Shown: positions 27,101 through 35,474 of the stretch, piece after piece
Numbering within the stretch: position 1 is the first letter of the stretch
How the letters are laid out: each line of letters opens with the position of its first letter
NCBI RefSeq assembly: GCF_003100395.1
Contig: NZ_CP029210.1
Location: 1,116,001 to 1,180,000 of the forward strand
From: Aquabacterium olei
GTDB lineage: Bacteria; Pseudomonadota; Gammaproteobacteria; Burkholderiales; Burkholderiaceae_C
Direction: 5' to 3'
DNA length: 64,000 nucleotides
Notes under the pieces: generated by a model
Told to the model about the DNA's origin: nothing
The model's database searches: none
What the model saw: the letters and a program-made list of their open reading frames with translations, nothing else
Made by a program: the position numbers and the translations under genes

Positions 27101-27322
27101 CCCGCAGCCGCGCGCGTGCTGCATGTGCTGAAGGCCGATGCGGCCACGGTGGGGGCCACGCGACTGGCTGACGTGGCCCGGTCACTGGAAACGGCCTTGC
27201 TGGCCGAAGACCAGGCGGCCGTTCAGCTGCACAAGGCCGAACTGGACCAGGCGCTGGATGAGGTGCTGGACGGGCTGGCGCGTCGGCCGGCTTCCGGTGC
27301 CCCGAGCCCCGCACCGGCCTGA
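24131..27322 (+). CDS. Hybrid sensor histidine kinase with two receiver-type domains and Hpt
   Basis: The 1063-residue protein has a membrane helix near 17-40, a short periplasmic region, a second helix at about 154-176 and a HAMP-like linker. A PAS-like domain (about 255-375) and HisKA with MSHEIRTPMNA (phospho-His398) follow, then HATPase with HNAVKFT and GGGLGLAI. The first receiver is degenerate: the acidic pocket reads VVHAHP and the acceptor position is Asn693 (VVVLNWLMPD). The second is intact (Asp847 in VLMDIQMPVMDG, TKP). The C-terminal Hpt has RVLHVLKADAATVGA (His998). The layout resembles LuxQ/TorS/ArcB and implies a His-Asp-His relay to an unlinked regulator. The upstream binding protein probably supplies the signal. 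Confidence 0.88.
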   Translation: MSAIRPEPGPDRITPLSRVLLWRVIGFSLLLSIGAALLVAHVQKNHEAEQQRALLDAVVSVHRVALSRALWELDDQAVAAQLAALHRFPVVLSAEVQGGGLSQRYAREGVAARGSVQTVREPLHAPGGDEVIGIWHLTLDEAALQAEVWTQTRRFLMLVVPLLLLMGGLVFWLVRRRVGHPVSALSHHLGTLLSGNLATPAPEPRHRPATELHRLARGITGLQQALAQELAHRDAVAHELATQRDQLNTVLARQTQHLDGVLSHMADGAGLLDESGSIVLMNPAWAQMLGCGKPQDATPLPVASWLRSPSWPEVCQMLREQDRVVGCELTMSQQDGVLPVEASLSVIERGHAGAVVRVQIVLRDLSQRRQTEQALIDAREEAMAMARARSAFLTNMSHEIRTPMNAVLGMTELALRTSLSPQQRDYLQKSRQAATSLLAMLDDILDLSGIESGRLTLQHKAFLLDDVLDQVMGAVALPAQQKGLALVLDAVFDRPQRPVGDGPRLVQVLTKLCHNAVKFTDAGEVSLTVRMTARPGAETSWLVADVRDTGAGIPPEDQVRVFQPFQQGDGSATRRHGGGGLGLAISRHVVERMGGTLTLRSDVDTGCHVTVRLPLSLDSVDTAEASPAAWPDGPWRSWRVLVVHAHPEAARVLQRQLDVLGLTASVASGREAALRALSEADAADAPWDVVVLNWLMPDTDVVALARDVVQLGLAQVPWRLLACAPGSEAPLLAAGGNLFDAALPQPASTTALAHELARLAERARAASVRAPGEAAARTPSAPPASSSGVKAAALSGMRVLLVEDNPFNQQVAAELLMDAGARVTVAEQGQAALDHLAHEPVDVVLMDIQMPVMDGLEATRRIRDNPVWVDLPVLAVTAHTQASDREAALAAGMDEVLTKPLGVAMLIDALRRWRHGRRQAALVQQAAPSPVPAPAAAPAAAAALPGIDRALGELHCGGRPALHQQLLDIFFKAHRDVARRLADQITAPDWPAAARVLHVLKADAATVGATRLADVARSLETALLAEDQAAVQLHKAELDQALDEVLDGLARRPASGAPSPAPA

Positions 27323-27339
27323 AAGCCGTTCGCCGATGC

Positions 27340-27681
27340 TCAGCGGGCGTCCGGGCAGCGGTAGACCTGAGCCGATAGCGTGGTGCGGCGGTCGCCCACC
27401 ACGGGCTTGTCCCACACGACATGGGTGCCACCCAGCCGGTCTGCCTGCCACAGCAGGGTCTGGCGGGCGTTCTCGGCGCCTTGAGGCCCCAGCAGGCCCA
27501 CCAGCCCGGAACTTGTTTCGATGCGCTCCAGGAACGTGCAGCCCTGGGGGGCATCGCCGGCGATCACGCGCACGGGGCCGCTGTAGCGGTCGGGCGTCAT
27601 CGGGTTGCTGGCACAGCCGGCGAGGGCGACGAGGATGGCGCCGGCGGTCAGCGCGCGCGTCAGGGTGGTGCAGGTCGTCAT
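27340..27681 (-). CDS. DUF4156-like lipoprotein
   Basis: This 113-residue lipoprotein has the signal MTTCTTLTRALTAGAILVALAGC with the lipidated Cys at about residue 23. The mature part (VRVIAGDAPQGCTFLERIET... QTLLWQADRLGGTHVVWDK...AQVYRC) resembles small DUF4156 lipoproteins with two further Cys. The ATG at 27681 has AGAAGGA upstream and starts the signal peptide cleanly. It is convergent with the sensor kinase (17-base gap). Function unknown. Confidence 0.7.
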   Translation of the reverse strand: MTTCTTLTRALTAGAILVALAGCASNPMTPDRYSGPVRVIAGDAPQGCTFLERIETSSGLVGLLGPQGAENARQTLLWQADRLGGTHVVWDKPVVGDRRTTLSAQVYRCPDAR

Positions 27682-27802
27682 GGTTCTTGTCCTTCTGCTC
27701 ACCATTGAGCCACCTGCACACTCTATTACCACCAGGGCGCGAGCGGGGGCTTGCAGTCCTGATGCGGATCAGGTCGAGTGCGCTCGGCGTGGTGCCGGCG
27801 CC

Positions 27803-28420
27803 TCACTGCGCTGCAAGCGGCGCCAGCGCGGGAAAGGCGCGATGCAGCCCCGAGATCAGCATCTCGACGGCCATGGCCGACAGCAGCAGCCCCATGAAGC
27901 GTTCCAGCGCCACGAGGCCGGATGGTCCGAGTCGCCGCGACAGGCGGTCGGCCGAAGCCAGCACCACCCAGCCCACCGCCATGGCCAGCACGATGGCGGC
28001 CGTCCACGACCAGGCGCGGTCCGGCTGGCGCGACGCCAGCAGCACCACCGTGGCCAGCGCAGACGGCCCGGCGATCAGCGGAATGGCCAGCGGCACCAGC
28101 ATGGGCTCGCCCTCGGTGGTCTGCGACGCGAAGCTCACGCCCATGCTGGGAAAGGCCATGCCCAGGGCGATCAGAAAGAGGATGACGCCGCCCGCAATCT
28201 CGAGCGAGACGTTGGTGAGGTGCATGGCCTGCAGCAGGCGCTCGCCCACCAGCATGAACAGCAGCAGCATCACCGTGGCGATGAGGCATTCCCGCGTGAT
28301 GACGAGCAGGCGTCGCTCGCGCGGCACATTGCGCAGCAGGCTGATGACGACGGGCACGTTGCCCAACGGGTCGGTCACGATCAGCAGCACGATGAAGGCA
28401 GAGAGGAAATCGTGTTCCAT
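27803..28420 (-). CDS. MarC (UPF0056) family membrane protein
   Basis: This 205-residue inner-membrane protein has about six hydrophobic helices. The start MEHDFLSAFIVLLIVTDPLGNVPVVISLL carries the MarC/YhgN family signature (DPxGNxPxF-like), and PLAIPLIAGPSALATVVLL is the second conserved repeat. Function is unresolved; the early multidrug-resistance link for MarC was later withdrawn. It follows the EamA gene by 23 bases on the same strand. Confidence 0.88.
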   Translation of the reverse strand: MEHDFLSAFIVLLIVTDPLGNVPVVISLLRNVPRERRLLVITRECLIATVMLLLFMLVGERLLQAMHLTNVSLEIAGGVILFLIALGMAFPSMGVSFASQTTEGEPMLVPLAIPLIAGPSALATVVLLASRQPDRAWSWTAAIVLAMAVGWVVLASADRLSRRLGPSGLVALERFMGLLLSAMAVEMLISGLHRAFPALAPLAAQ

Positions 28421-28443
28421 GGTGTGCGCGGCAAGAAAGGGGG

Positions 28444-29367
28444 TCAGACGCGGGCGGCTTCGGTGTCCGGCGCCCGGGCCGGCCACTGCGACAGCATCAC
28501 GCCGAGCACGATGAGCGCGGCGCCGATCAGCGCGCGCCCGGCCAACACCTCGTTGATGTACCAGATGGCCGTGAGCGAGGCGAAGACCGGCTCGAGCCCG
28601 TAGATCAGGGCCGCCTCGACGGCCCGCACCCGTGCCTGGCCCCAGGCCTGCAGCCAGACGATGCCGGCGCTGGCGAGCAGCCCGAGGTAGATCAGCGGCA
28701 GGAGGTGGTCTTCGGCGCGCGCCAGCACCTCGGCCGGCACGCCGCCTTGCCAGGCGACGCCCACGCCACCGAGCCCGAGCATGACGACCGCCTGGACGGC
28801 GGCCAGCCGCTCGGGCCGGCAGCGCACGGGCGCGCGCGCGCAGTATTCGAACAGCAGCACGTACACCGCGTAGACAAAGGCACTGGCCAGCGTGAGCGTG
28901 TCACCGAAGCTCCAGGGCGAGGCCTCGTAGAAAAGGCCGTACATGCCCACCACGCTGAGGGCCGCCCCAGCCAGCACGGGCCAGCCCAACCGCTGCCCCA
29001 GGCCGGCAGCCAGCAGGGGCACGATGACGACGTTCAGCCCGGTGATGAAGGCGTTGCGGTTGCTGCTGGTGAGCCCCAGACCGCTGACCTGCAGGGCCGT
29101 GGCCCCGAACATCACGGCGCCCATGAGCAAGCCCCAACGCAGCTCATGCGCCTGCACGCCCCTCAGGAAGGGCCACAGCACGGCGCACGCCACCGCAAAG
29201 CGCAGCGAGATGATCTCGAGCGCCTGCAGGTCGCCGCTCATGGCCTTCATGGCCGGGAAGGTGGTGCCCCACACGACGGTGACGCACACCAGCGCCGCGA
29301 TGCCGACGCGGTGGCGAGAGCCCGCGCGCACGGGCGATGCTGGCTGCAGGGAAGACGGTTCACTCAT
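28444..29367 (-). CDS. EamA/DMT-family metabolite exporter
   Basis: This 307-residue protein has ten hydrophobic helices in two EamA repeats (for example VTVVWGTTFPAMKAMSGDLQ and SAGIVWLQAWGQARVRAVEAALIYGLEPVFA). The PALEPV-type motif near the end is typical of DMT exporters such as RhaT/YdcZ relatives that release amino acids or other metabolites. It lies 25 bases after the porin on the same strand. Substrate is unknown; export of an amino acid would fit the neighbours but is inference. Confidence 0.85.
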   Translation of the reverse strand: MSEPSSLQPASPVRAGSRHRVGIAALVCVTVVWGTTFPAMKAMSGDLQALEIISLRFAVACAVLWPFLRGVQAHELRWGLLMGAVMFGATALQVSGLGLTSSNRNAFITGLNVVIVPLLAAGLGQRLGWPVLAGAALSVVGMYGLFYEASPWSFGDTLTLASAFVYAVYVLLFEYCARAPVRCRPERLAAVQAVVMLGLGGVGVAWQGGVPAEVLARAEDHLLPLIYLGLLASAGIVWLQAWGQARVRAVEAALIYGLEPVFASLTAIWYINEVLAGRALIGAALIVLGVMLSQWPARAPDTEAARV

Positions 29368-29392
29368 GCGCGCGATGGGGCGGATTGGCAGA

Positions 29393-30844
29393 TCAGTTGA
29401 AGGTGTAGCGCGCCATCAGGTTGAAGCGCGACAGCGAGCCCTTCTCGCCGGCCAGCGTCTCGCGCTCGCCCCAGATGTACTCGGCGCCCAGGTCCACGTT
29501 CTTCACCGGGTTGTAGATCAGGCCGGCGTGCAGCTGGTACATCCGCTTGTTCACGCCATACTGGCCCGCGCCGAAGCCGTTGGTCAGCGCGTAGTCGGTG
29601 TAGGCGTTGTGGAAATTTTTCTGCCAGCCGCCCACGAAGTTGGCGCGCAGCGTGTCGCTGGCCTTGTACTGATAGCCGATCACGGTGCCCAGTGCGCGCT
29701 CCATCAGGATGCGGTTGGCGTTCGCGTCCACGATCGCGCCTTCCAGGTAGTTGAAGTAGCGGCCCACGCCGTCGCCATAGGTCAGGCCCAGGCTCAGGGT
29801 GTCCTGGCCGCCGCGCAGCTTGATCAGGCCGGTGCCGGCGATGCCGTAGCCGCGCTTGTCGGCGTTCGTGCCGGCGTCGTCATCGACCACCTTCACTTGC
29901 TGTGTCACGCCACGCAGGCTGGCGGCGCCCCAGTCAAAGCCCTTGTCCCAGCGCAGGACCAGATCGGGGGTCTTCGAGAAGCCGGACTTGGTGGCCGCGC
30001 CCGTTGAGTCGAGCGCATAGCTCACCGGGTTCTCCACGGCCACCGTGAAGCCACCCAGGTCCGGCGTGGCGTAGGTGTAGCGCACCACCGGCTGACGGAT
30101 GAAGGTCGAACCGATGGGGCCGTTGAAGTCGACCGTTTCGGGCGCGTTGTCCACGTCCATGAAGGTCGACCAGGTCTGGCCCACCGTGAAGCCGGCGAAC
30201 GTGGCCACCGCCTGACGCAGGCGGAAGTTGTACGAGTTCGTGGCCTGCTGCGTGTAGATGGCCTTCACGTCGCCGCTGACGGCCGAGCCGCCCAGACGCG
30301 GGTCGTTGTTGAAGTCGCCTTCCAGCTTGATGCCCAGCGGGCCGTACGCCGTCGGGGTCGAGGTCTCGATGCCGAGGCGCGAGGTACGTGCGTGCAGGTA
30401 CGTTTCGCCCTTGCGCGCGGTGCTGCCGTTCAGCGGGGCGTAGGGCAGGAAGGTCGAGTAGTCGTTGCCGCCATTCGCCCCCTTGAATTCGCGCACGGCG
30501 TTCACTTCCACATAGCCGTACAGCTTGATGGACGTGTCCGAGCCCGGCAGGCGGAAGCTGCCCGGAATGTCGCCCGCCACCACGGCGTCCTTCTGCTTCA
30601 GCTCGACCTGCTCGATGCGCTCGGTCAATGCGGCGGTGTCGGCGGCGGGCTGGGGCGCTGCGACCACGGCGGACGCGGGCGCCGGCCTGGCGGCCTGCTG
30701 GCCCTTGAGCTCGTCCAGTTCCTTGCGCAGGCGCAGCACCTCGTTGCGCAGCAACTCGAAATCCTTGGCCGACTGGGCCAGGGCGGGCAGGGACGTGACG
30801 GAGGCGGCCAGCAGGGCCAGGCTCAGGGCGCTACGTTTCATCAT
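29393..30844 (-). CDS. DcaP-like trimeric outer-membrane porin
   Basis: This 483-residue precursor has a signal peptide (MMKRSALSLALLAASVTSLPALAQ) and a short N-terminal coiled coil (DFELLRNEVLRLRKELDELKG) facing the periplasm. A 16-strand-type barrel opens with PGSDTSIKLYGYVEVNAV and contains TVGQTWSTFMD. It ends MARYTFN with the C-terminal Phe-Asn region of barrel proteins. Coiled coil plus LYGYVE signature points to the DcaP family, known in Acinetobacter to pass dicarboxylic and other anionic compounds. It lies 36 bases after the ABC ATPase, so it may serve the same nutrient. Confidence 0.82.
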   Translation of the reverse strand: MMKRSALSLALLAASVTSLPALAQSAKDFELLRNEVLRLRKELDELKGQQAARPAPASAVVAAPQPAADTAALTERIEQVELKQKDAVVAGDIPGSFRLPGSDTSIKLYGYVEVNAVREFKGANGGNDYSTFLPYAPLNGSTARKGETYLHARTSRLGIETSTPTAYGPLGIKLEGDFNNDPRLGGSAVSGDVKAIYTQQATNSYNFRLRQAVATFAGFTVGQTWSTFMDVDNAPETVDFNGPIGSTFIRQPVVRYTYATPDLGGFTVAVENPVSYALDSTGAATKSGFSKTPDLVLRWDKGFDWGAASLRGVTQQVKVVDDDAGTNADKRGYGIAGTGLIKLRGGQDTLSLGLTYGDGVGRYFNYLEGAIVDANANRILMERALGTVIGYQYKASDTLRANFVGGWQKNFHNAYTDYALTNGFGAGQYGVNKRMYQLHAGLIYNPVKNVDLGAEYIWGERETLAGEKGSLSRFNLMARYTFN

Positions 30845-30880
30845 GGTGTGCCTTTGCATGGGGAAAATGGGGAGGGAAGC

Positions 30881-31624
30881 TCAGTGCGCGATCTGGCCGA
30901 GGAAGGCTCGGATGCGTGGGTTGTCCTGTTGGTCGAAGAAGGCCTCGGGCGGTCGGTCCTGCAGGATCTCGCCCTGGTTCAGAAACAGAACCCGGTCGGC
31001 CACCTCGCGGGCAAAGCCCATTTCGTGGGTGACGATGATCATCGTCATGCCGCTGCGCGCGAGCTGCTTCATCACGTCCAGCACTTCCTTGACCATTTCC
31101 GGGTCGAGGGCCGATGTGGGCTCGTCGAACAGCATGACCTTGGGCTCCATGGCCAGCGCGCGGGCAATGGCCACGCGCTGCTGCTGCCCGCCCGAAAGTG
31201 CAAACGGGTGCTTGTGCGCATGGGCTTCCATGCCGACCTTGCGCAGCAGCTCCATGGCCTTGGCTTCGGCTTCGGCCTTGGGCGTGCCACGCACACGGCG
31301 GGGCGCGCGCGTCACGTTGTCGAGCACGGTCAGGTGGGGGAACAGATTGAACTGCTGGAACACCATGCCGACCTCACGGCGCAGGGCATTCAAAGCCTTG
31401 GCGTCGTCGCTCACCTCGATGCCATCGACGGTGATGGTGCCGCTGTCGTGCTTCTCCAGGCGGTTCAGCATGCGCAGCAGCGTGCTCTTGCCCGAGCCCG
31501 ATGAGCCCAGGATGACCGTGACCTTGCCCGCGTCGAAATGCGTGCTGACGTTGCGCAGCACCTGATGCGCCCCGAAGGCCTTCTGCACCTGCTGCACGGT
31601 GATGAACGGTTGCGGGGTGCTCAT
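30881..31624 (-). CDS. Polar amino-acid ABC transporter ATP-binding protein
   Basis: This 247-residue ATPase is of the GlnQ/HisP/ArtP class. Walker A is [18 protein letters not shown] near residues 35-52, the Q-loop region is [20 protein letters not shown], the signature is [16 protein letters not shown], Walker B is [16 protein letters not shown], and the H-loop is [16 protein letters not shown]. The family rarely departs from this pattern. Its ATG overlaps the permease stop by four bases. Substrate is judged only from context (arginine or ornithine). Confidence 0.93.
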   Translation of the reverse strand: MSTPQPFITVQQVQKAFGAHQVLRNVSTHFDAGKVTVILGSSGSGKSTLLRMLNRLEKHDSGTITVDGIEVSDDAKALNALRREVGMVFQQFNLFPHLTVLDNVTRAPRRVRGTPKAEAEAKAMELLRKVGMEAHAHKHPFALSGGQQQRVAIARALAMEPKVMLFDEPTSALDPEMVKEVLDVMKQLARSGMTMIIVTHEMGFAREVADRVLFLNQGEILQDRPPEAFFDQQDNPRIRAFLGQIAH

Positions 31625-32406
31625 GGCCGGCGGCCCTCCACGTCGTAGCGGTGCTCGATGGCGTCCGAGATCTGCGTGAGCATGGTCGTCAGCACGAGGT
31701 AGATGCAGGCCGTGGTCACCAGCGTCGACATTGGCTGGAAGGTGGCAGCCTGGATGCGGTTGCCGACGTTGGTCAGCTCGACCACGCCGATGGTGTAGGC
31801 CAGCGACGAGTCCTTCAGCAGCGACACGATGTTGTTCACCAGCGAAGGCAGCGAGATCTTCATCGCCTGCGGGAAGACGATGTCGAGAAAGGTGTGCCAG
31901 GCCGACATGCCCAGCGAGCGGGCGGCTTCCGTCTGCCCCTTGGGCACGGCCTGCATGCCCGAGCGGATGGCCTCGGCGTTGTAGGCGCCGATGTTGAGCG
32001 CCAGTGCAATGCAGGCCGAGGTGAAGTCGCTCAGCCGCAGCGAGGGGATCAGCGCGGGCAGCGCGAAGTACACGAACAGCACCTGCACCAGCAGCGGCGT
32101 GCCCCGCACGACCCAGATGTAGAACGAGGCCAGCCAGCGCACCGGCGCCACGCGCGAGAGCTTGCCCATCGCGGCCACGAGGCCGATGGCGATGCCCGCC
32201 AGGCCGGAGACGATCGTGAGCTCGACGGTGATCAGCGTGCCGTCGGCGAAATCGCGCGCGGCCGGGCCGATGGGCTCGGGCGCCCACGACAGGGGAATGG
32301 CCATCAGCCAGAGGAACAGGACGAGCGCAGCACTCGCCACCACCATGGTGGCGTTGCTGCGGGTCGACCTGCTCCAGCCGGCGGGCCAGCCAGGCAGGGT
32401 CAGCAT
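31621..32406 (-). CDS. Polar amino-acid ABC transporter permease
   Basis: This 261-residue inner-membrane permease of the HisM/GlnP type has five or so helices. The EAA loop is [23 protein letters not shown], followed by [33 protein letters not shown], both standard in this family. No second permease gene is present, so the channel would be a homodimer, as in GlnP-type systems. It follows the binding-protein gene by 18 bases. Confidence 0.92.
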   Translation of the reverse strand: MLTLPGWPAGWSRSTRSNATMVVASAALVLFLWLMAIPLSWAPEPIGPAARDFADGTLITVELTIVSGLAGIAIGLVAAMGKLSRVAPVRWLASFYIWVVRGTPLLVQVLFVYFALPALIPSLRLSDFTSACIALALNIGAYNAEAIRSGMQAVPKGQTEAARSLGMSAWHTFLDIVFPQAMKISLPSLVNNIVSLLKDSSLAYTIGVVELTNVGNRIQAATFQPMSTLVTTACIYLVLTTMLTQISDAIEHRYDVEGRRP

Positions 32407-32424
32407 GGTGTCAGGCCCTCGGGC

Positions 32425-33201
32425 TTACTTGCAACGAACGTCTTCGTTGAAGTACTTCTTCGAGAGCGCGGCATAGCTGCCGTCGGCCATCACCTCGGCC
32501 AGGGCCTTGTTGTAGCCCGCGGCCACGCTCTGGTTGCCCTTGGCCACGGCAGCGGCAATGCGCTCGATGAAGACCATCTCACCCGCCTTCATGCCGGCGT
32601 TCGGGGCGGCGGCCAGAGCCTGCTTGGCCACAAAGCGGTCGCTCACCCAGGCGTCGACCCGCTGGCTCAGCAGGGCAGTGCGTGCGTCGGTGTCCTTCGG
32701 GAAGTTCTTCACTTCCTTGATGCCGGGCAGCTTCTTGACGCTCTCGAGGTAGGTGGTGCCCGTCTGCACGGCCACGACCTTGCCGGCGAGGTCGGCACCG
32801 GTGCGGATGGCGGGATCGAGCGCGATCACCTGACCGCCCGAGCAGTAGTGCGGATTCGCGAACGTGACGGCCTTGGCGCGCTCATCGGTGACGCCGTGCG
32901 AGGCGATCACCAGGTCCCAGCGGTCCTGACGCAGGCCGGCCAGCAGCGCGTCAAAGCCCAGCGCCTTCCACTCGATGGTGACGCCCATCTTGTGCGCCAC
33001 CAGTTCGGCCAGCTCGACCTCGAAGCCGGTGAGCTTGGTGCCCTGGAAGTAGTTGAACGGGGGAAACTGACCCTCTGTGGCGACGAGGATCTTGCCGTCC
33101 TTCTTGATGTCATCGAAGCTGCGGGCCTGTGCGCCCAGAGCAGCCATCAGGCTGACGGCGATCAGCGCGCCGCGTCGAATCCACTTGCCGGGTTGCGTCA
33201 T
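32425..33201 (-). CDS. Amino-acid ABC transporter periplasmic binding protein
   Basis: This 258-residue family 3 binding protein has a signal peptide (RRGALIAVSLMAALGAQA, cut near residue 26). The mature sequence has VATEGQFPPFNYFQG, GFEVELAELVAHKMG, WKALGFDALLAGLRQDRWDLVIASHGVTDERAK and VAVQTGTTYLESVKKLPG. The usual FxPFxY ligand-aromatic motif is present as FPPFNY. Lys/Arg/ornithine-type ligands would fit the arginase and cyclodeaminase genes upstream, but specificity cannot be read. Confidence 0.88.
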   Translation of the reverse strand: MTQPGKWIRRGALIAVSLMAALGAQARSFDDIKKDGKILVATEGQFPPFNYFQGTKLTGFEVELAELVAHKMGVTIEWKALGFDALLAGLRQDRWDLVIASHGVTDERAKAVTFANPHYCSGGQVIALDPAIRTGADLAGKVVAVQTGTTYLESVKKLPGIKEVKNFPKDTDARTALLSQRVDAWVSDRFVAKQALAAAPNAGMKAGEMVFIERIAAAVAKGNQSVAAGYNKALAEVMADGSYAALSKKYFNEDVRCK

Positions 33202-33333
33202 TGTCGGGTCCTTGGGGGAAAGGTAGTCGGTCAGGCAGGGGGCGGTAATAGCATGAACCGTGCCTGGCTTCGTCGGACACTTCAGCGGGGATGGGCGGAC
33301 GGGATGGGACCTTGTCGTGATGTGGAAGCGGCG

Positions 33334-34260
33334 TCAGCGGCGCATCAGCGTGCTCTTGCCGAACAGGCTCTCGATCAGGTCGACGGCGAGCTGGGCAGTC
33401 TGGTTGCGCACGTCCAGCGCCGGGTTGAGTTCGACCACGTCCAGCGACGCCAGCCGGCCCGTGTCGGCAATCATCTCCATGCACAGTTGCGCTTCGCGGT
33501 AGTTGGGGCCGCCGCGCACCGTGGTGCCCACGCCGGGGGCGATGTCGGGGTCGAGAAAGTCGACATCCAGACTCACGTGCAGATGGGTGTGTTCATCCAG
33601 ATCAAGCAGCGCCTGTTCCATCGTGTGGCGCATGCCCATCTCGTCGATGTAGCGCATGTCGAACACCTCGATGCCCGCCTCGTGCACGAAGCGCTTTTCG
33701 CCTTCATCGACGCTGCGGATGCCGATCTGGCGGATGTCGGCGGGCGACAGGGCCGGCACATGGCCACCGATGTGGGTCAGTGCTTCCGGGCCATGGCCGC
33801 ACAGGCACGCCACCGGCATGCCGTGGACGTTGCCGGTGGGGGTGAGGGCCGCCGTGTTGAAGTCGGCATGCGCGTCCAGCCACAGCACGCGCAGCTTGCG
33901 GCCGGCGGCGCGGCAGTGGCGGGCCACGGCGCTGATCGAGCCGATGCCGAGGCAATGGTCGCCGCCCAGCACGATGGGCAGGCGGCCGCTGTCCAACTCG
34001 GCAAACACCGCATCGTGCAAGAGCTCGTTCCAGCGCACCACCTCCGGCAGGTGCCGGAAGCCGTCCACGGCGGGCTCCCACGGGTTGTCGGGGCCGTGCA
34101 GATCTCCGGAATCCCGTACATCGAGTCCGAAATTTCGGATGGCCTGGGCGATGCCGGCCACGCGCAGGGCACTGGGGCCCATGCGGGCGCCGATGCTGCC
34201 GGCCCCCACGTCGGTGGGCACGCCGATCAGGGTGACGCCCTGGATGTCGGGATGGATCAT
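33334..34260 (-). CDS. rocF: Arginase
   Basis: Arginase hydrolyses L-arginine to ornithine and urea with a di-manganese site. The 308-residue protein has all metal motifs: GGDH (99-102), DAHAD (129-133) and SLDVDFLDP (230-238), followed by APGVGT. MIHPDIQGVTLIGVPTDVGAG is a typical N-terminus. Agmatinase and formiminoglutamase are close relatives, but adjacency to ornithine cyclodeaminase favours arginase. Its ATG overlaps the cyclodeaminase stop by four bases, so the two are translationally coupled. Confidence 0.92.
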   Translation of the reverse strand: MIHPDIQGVTLIGVPTDVGAGSIGARMGPSALRVAGIAQAIRNFGLDVRDSGDLHGPDNPWEPAVDGFRHLPEVVRWNELLHDAVFAELDSGRLPIVLGGDHCLGIGSISAVARHCRAAGRKLRVLWLDAHADFNTAALTPTGNVHGMPVACLCGHGPEALTHIGGHVPALSPADIRQIGIRSVDEGEKRFVHEAGIEVFDMRYIDEMGMRHTMEQALLDLDEHTHLHVSLDVDFLDPDIAPGVGTTVRGGPNYREAQLCMEMIADTGRLASLDVVELNPALDVRNQTAQLAVDLIESLFGKSTLMRR

Positions 34261-35351
34261 GCTGCGTGTTGCGTCTCGGGTTGAGGGGCCACGGTCACGC
34301 AGCAAGCGCCGGGCCCGTCTGCAGCCAGCGTCCCGAAGAGGTTCTTCGGATCTTTCGGCGTGGGGATCAGGTCCAGCGGCTGTCCGAGGCCGTGGCGCTG
34401 TGCGGCCTCCTGAAGATGGCGCAGCGCCGAGAAATCTTCCAGCGCAAAGCCCACCGAGTCAAACACCGTGATCTCATCGGGGTGCTGGCGGCCGGCCGCC
34501 TCGCCGGTGAGCACCTGCCACAACTCGGTCACCGCGAAGTCCGGCGGCATCTGCTGCAGGTCGCCCTCGATGCGCGTCTGCGGCTCGTATTCCACGAACA
34601 CGCGCCCGGCCCGCAACACGCTGGCCGCCAGCTCCGTCTTGCCAGGGCAGTCGCCGCCCACCGCATTGATGTGCTGGCCCGGTGCCAGCATGTCGGCATG
34701 CAGGATGGTGGCGTTCGTCTTGTCCGCCGTCAGCGTGGTCACGATGTCGGCGCCGCGCACCGCGTCGGCCGTGTTCTGACACACCACCACCCGAAGCGCC
34801 GTGCCGGCCAGATTGCGCACCAGCTTGGCGGTGGCCTGCGGGTCCACGTCGTACAGGCGCAGCGTGTCGATGCCCAGCAGGTGGTGGAAGGCCAGGGCCT
34901 GGAACTCGCTTTGCGCGCCATTGCCGATGAGGGCCATCACGCGGCTGTCGGGCCGGACCAGCCGCCGGGCCGCCACCACGGATGTGGCGGCCGTGCGCAG
35001 GGCAGTGGTCAGCGTCAGCTCACTGACCAGGGTCGGGGCCCCGGTGGCCACATCGGCCAGCACGCCGAACGCCATCACCGTGGGCAAGCCCAGGCGGGTG
35101 TTGCGCGGGTGGCCGTTGACGTACTTGAAGCTGTAGCGCTGCCCGTCGGCAATGGGCATCAGCTCGATCACGCCGTCGCGCGAATGGCTGGCCACGCGGG
35201 CCGCCTTGTCGAAGGCCGGCCAGCGGCGGAAGTCGTCTTCGATGCAGCGGGCGATGCCCGAGAGGGTCGGGGCCAGGCCGTCGCGGCGCACCAGCTCGAC
35301 GGCGTCGCGTGCGCTCAAAAAGCGGGTTGCAAGAAGGGTGGGGTGGCTCAT
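34257..35351 (-). CDS. ocd: Ornithine cyclodeaminase
   Basis: OCD turns L-ornithine into L-proline and ammonia with NAD+. The 364-residue protein of the OCD/mu-crystallin family has the substrate lysine in KYVNGHPRNTRLGLP (Lys76), the dinucleotide-binding LIGNGAQSEFQALAF (about 141-155), and the catalytic-Asp block AVGGDCPGKTEL (Asp234). The ATG at 35351 gives the family N-terminus MSHPTLLATRFLSARDAVELV. With arginase it completes arginine to proline. It is divergent from an Lrp-type regulator. Confidence 0.92.
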   Translation of the reverse strand: MSHPTLLATRFLSARDAVELVRRDGLAPTLSGIARCIEDDFRRWPAFDKAARVASHSRDGVIELMPIADGQRYSFKYVNGHPRNTRLGLPTVMAFGVLADVATGAPTLVSELTLTTALRTAATSVVAARRLVRPDSRVMALIGNGAQSEFQALAFHHLLGIDTLRLYDVDPQATAKLVRNLAGTALRVVVCQNTADAVRGADIVTTLTADKTNATILHADMLAPGQHINAVGGDCPGKTELAASVLRAGRVFVEYEPQTRIEGDLQQMPPDFAVTELWQVLTGEAAGRQHPDEITVFDSVGFALEDFSALRHLQEAAQRHGLGQPLDLIPTPKDPKNLFGTLAADGPGACCVTVAPQPETQHAA

Positions 35352-35474
35352 GGTCGCGGTGCTTCGGGGGGATGAGCACAGTGTGACCAAAGGCCGTGGC
35401 AATGAAAATCGTCAACTCTGCGCAAGAACGCGAAGACAATTGCCAGATCGTTAGATCAGATTGGCGTTTTGCAC
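35352..35474. promoter_or_regulatory. Divergent control region between ocd and lrp-type gene
   Basis: This 123-base gap is more AT-rich than the surrounding genes, especially 35398-35470 (AATGAAAATCG, GACAATTGCC, GATCGTTAGATC). It separates the arginine catabolic genes from their probable regulator, the usual layout for Lrp/AsnC control. The small symmetry GATC-GTTA-GATC may be an operator part. No experimentally fixed consensus is available, so binding is inference. Confidence 0.4.

Noticed and set aside
24104..27124. A 1006-codon open frame on the minus strand opposite the hybrid kinase
   Set aside because: It is a mirror of the strongly supported kinase gene, His/Gln/Arg-rich, and without motifs.
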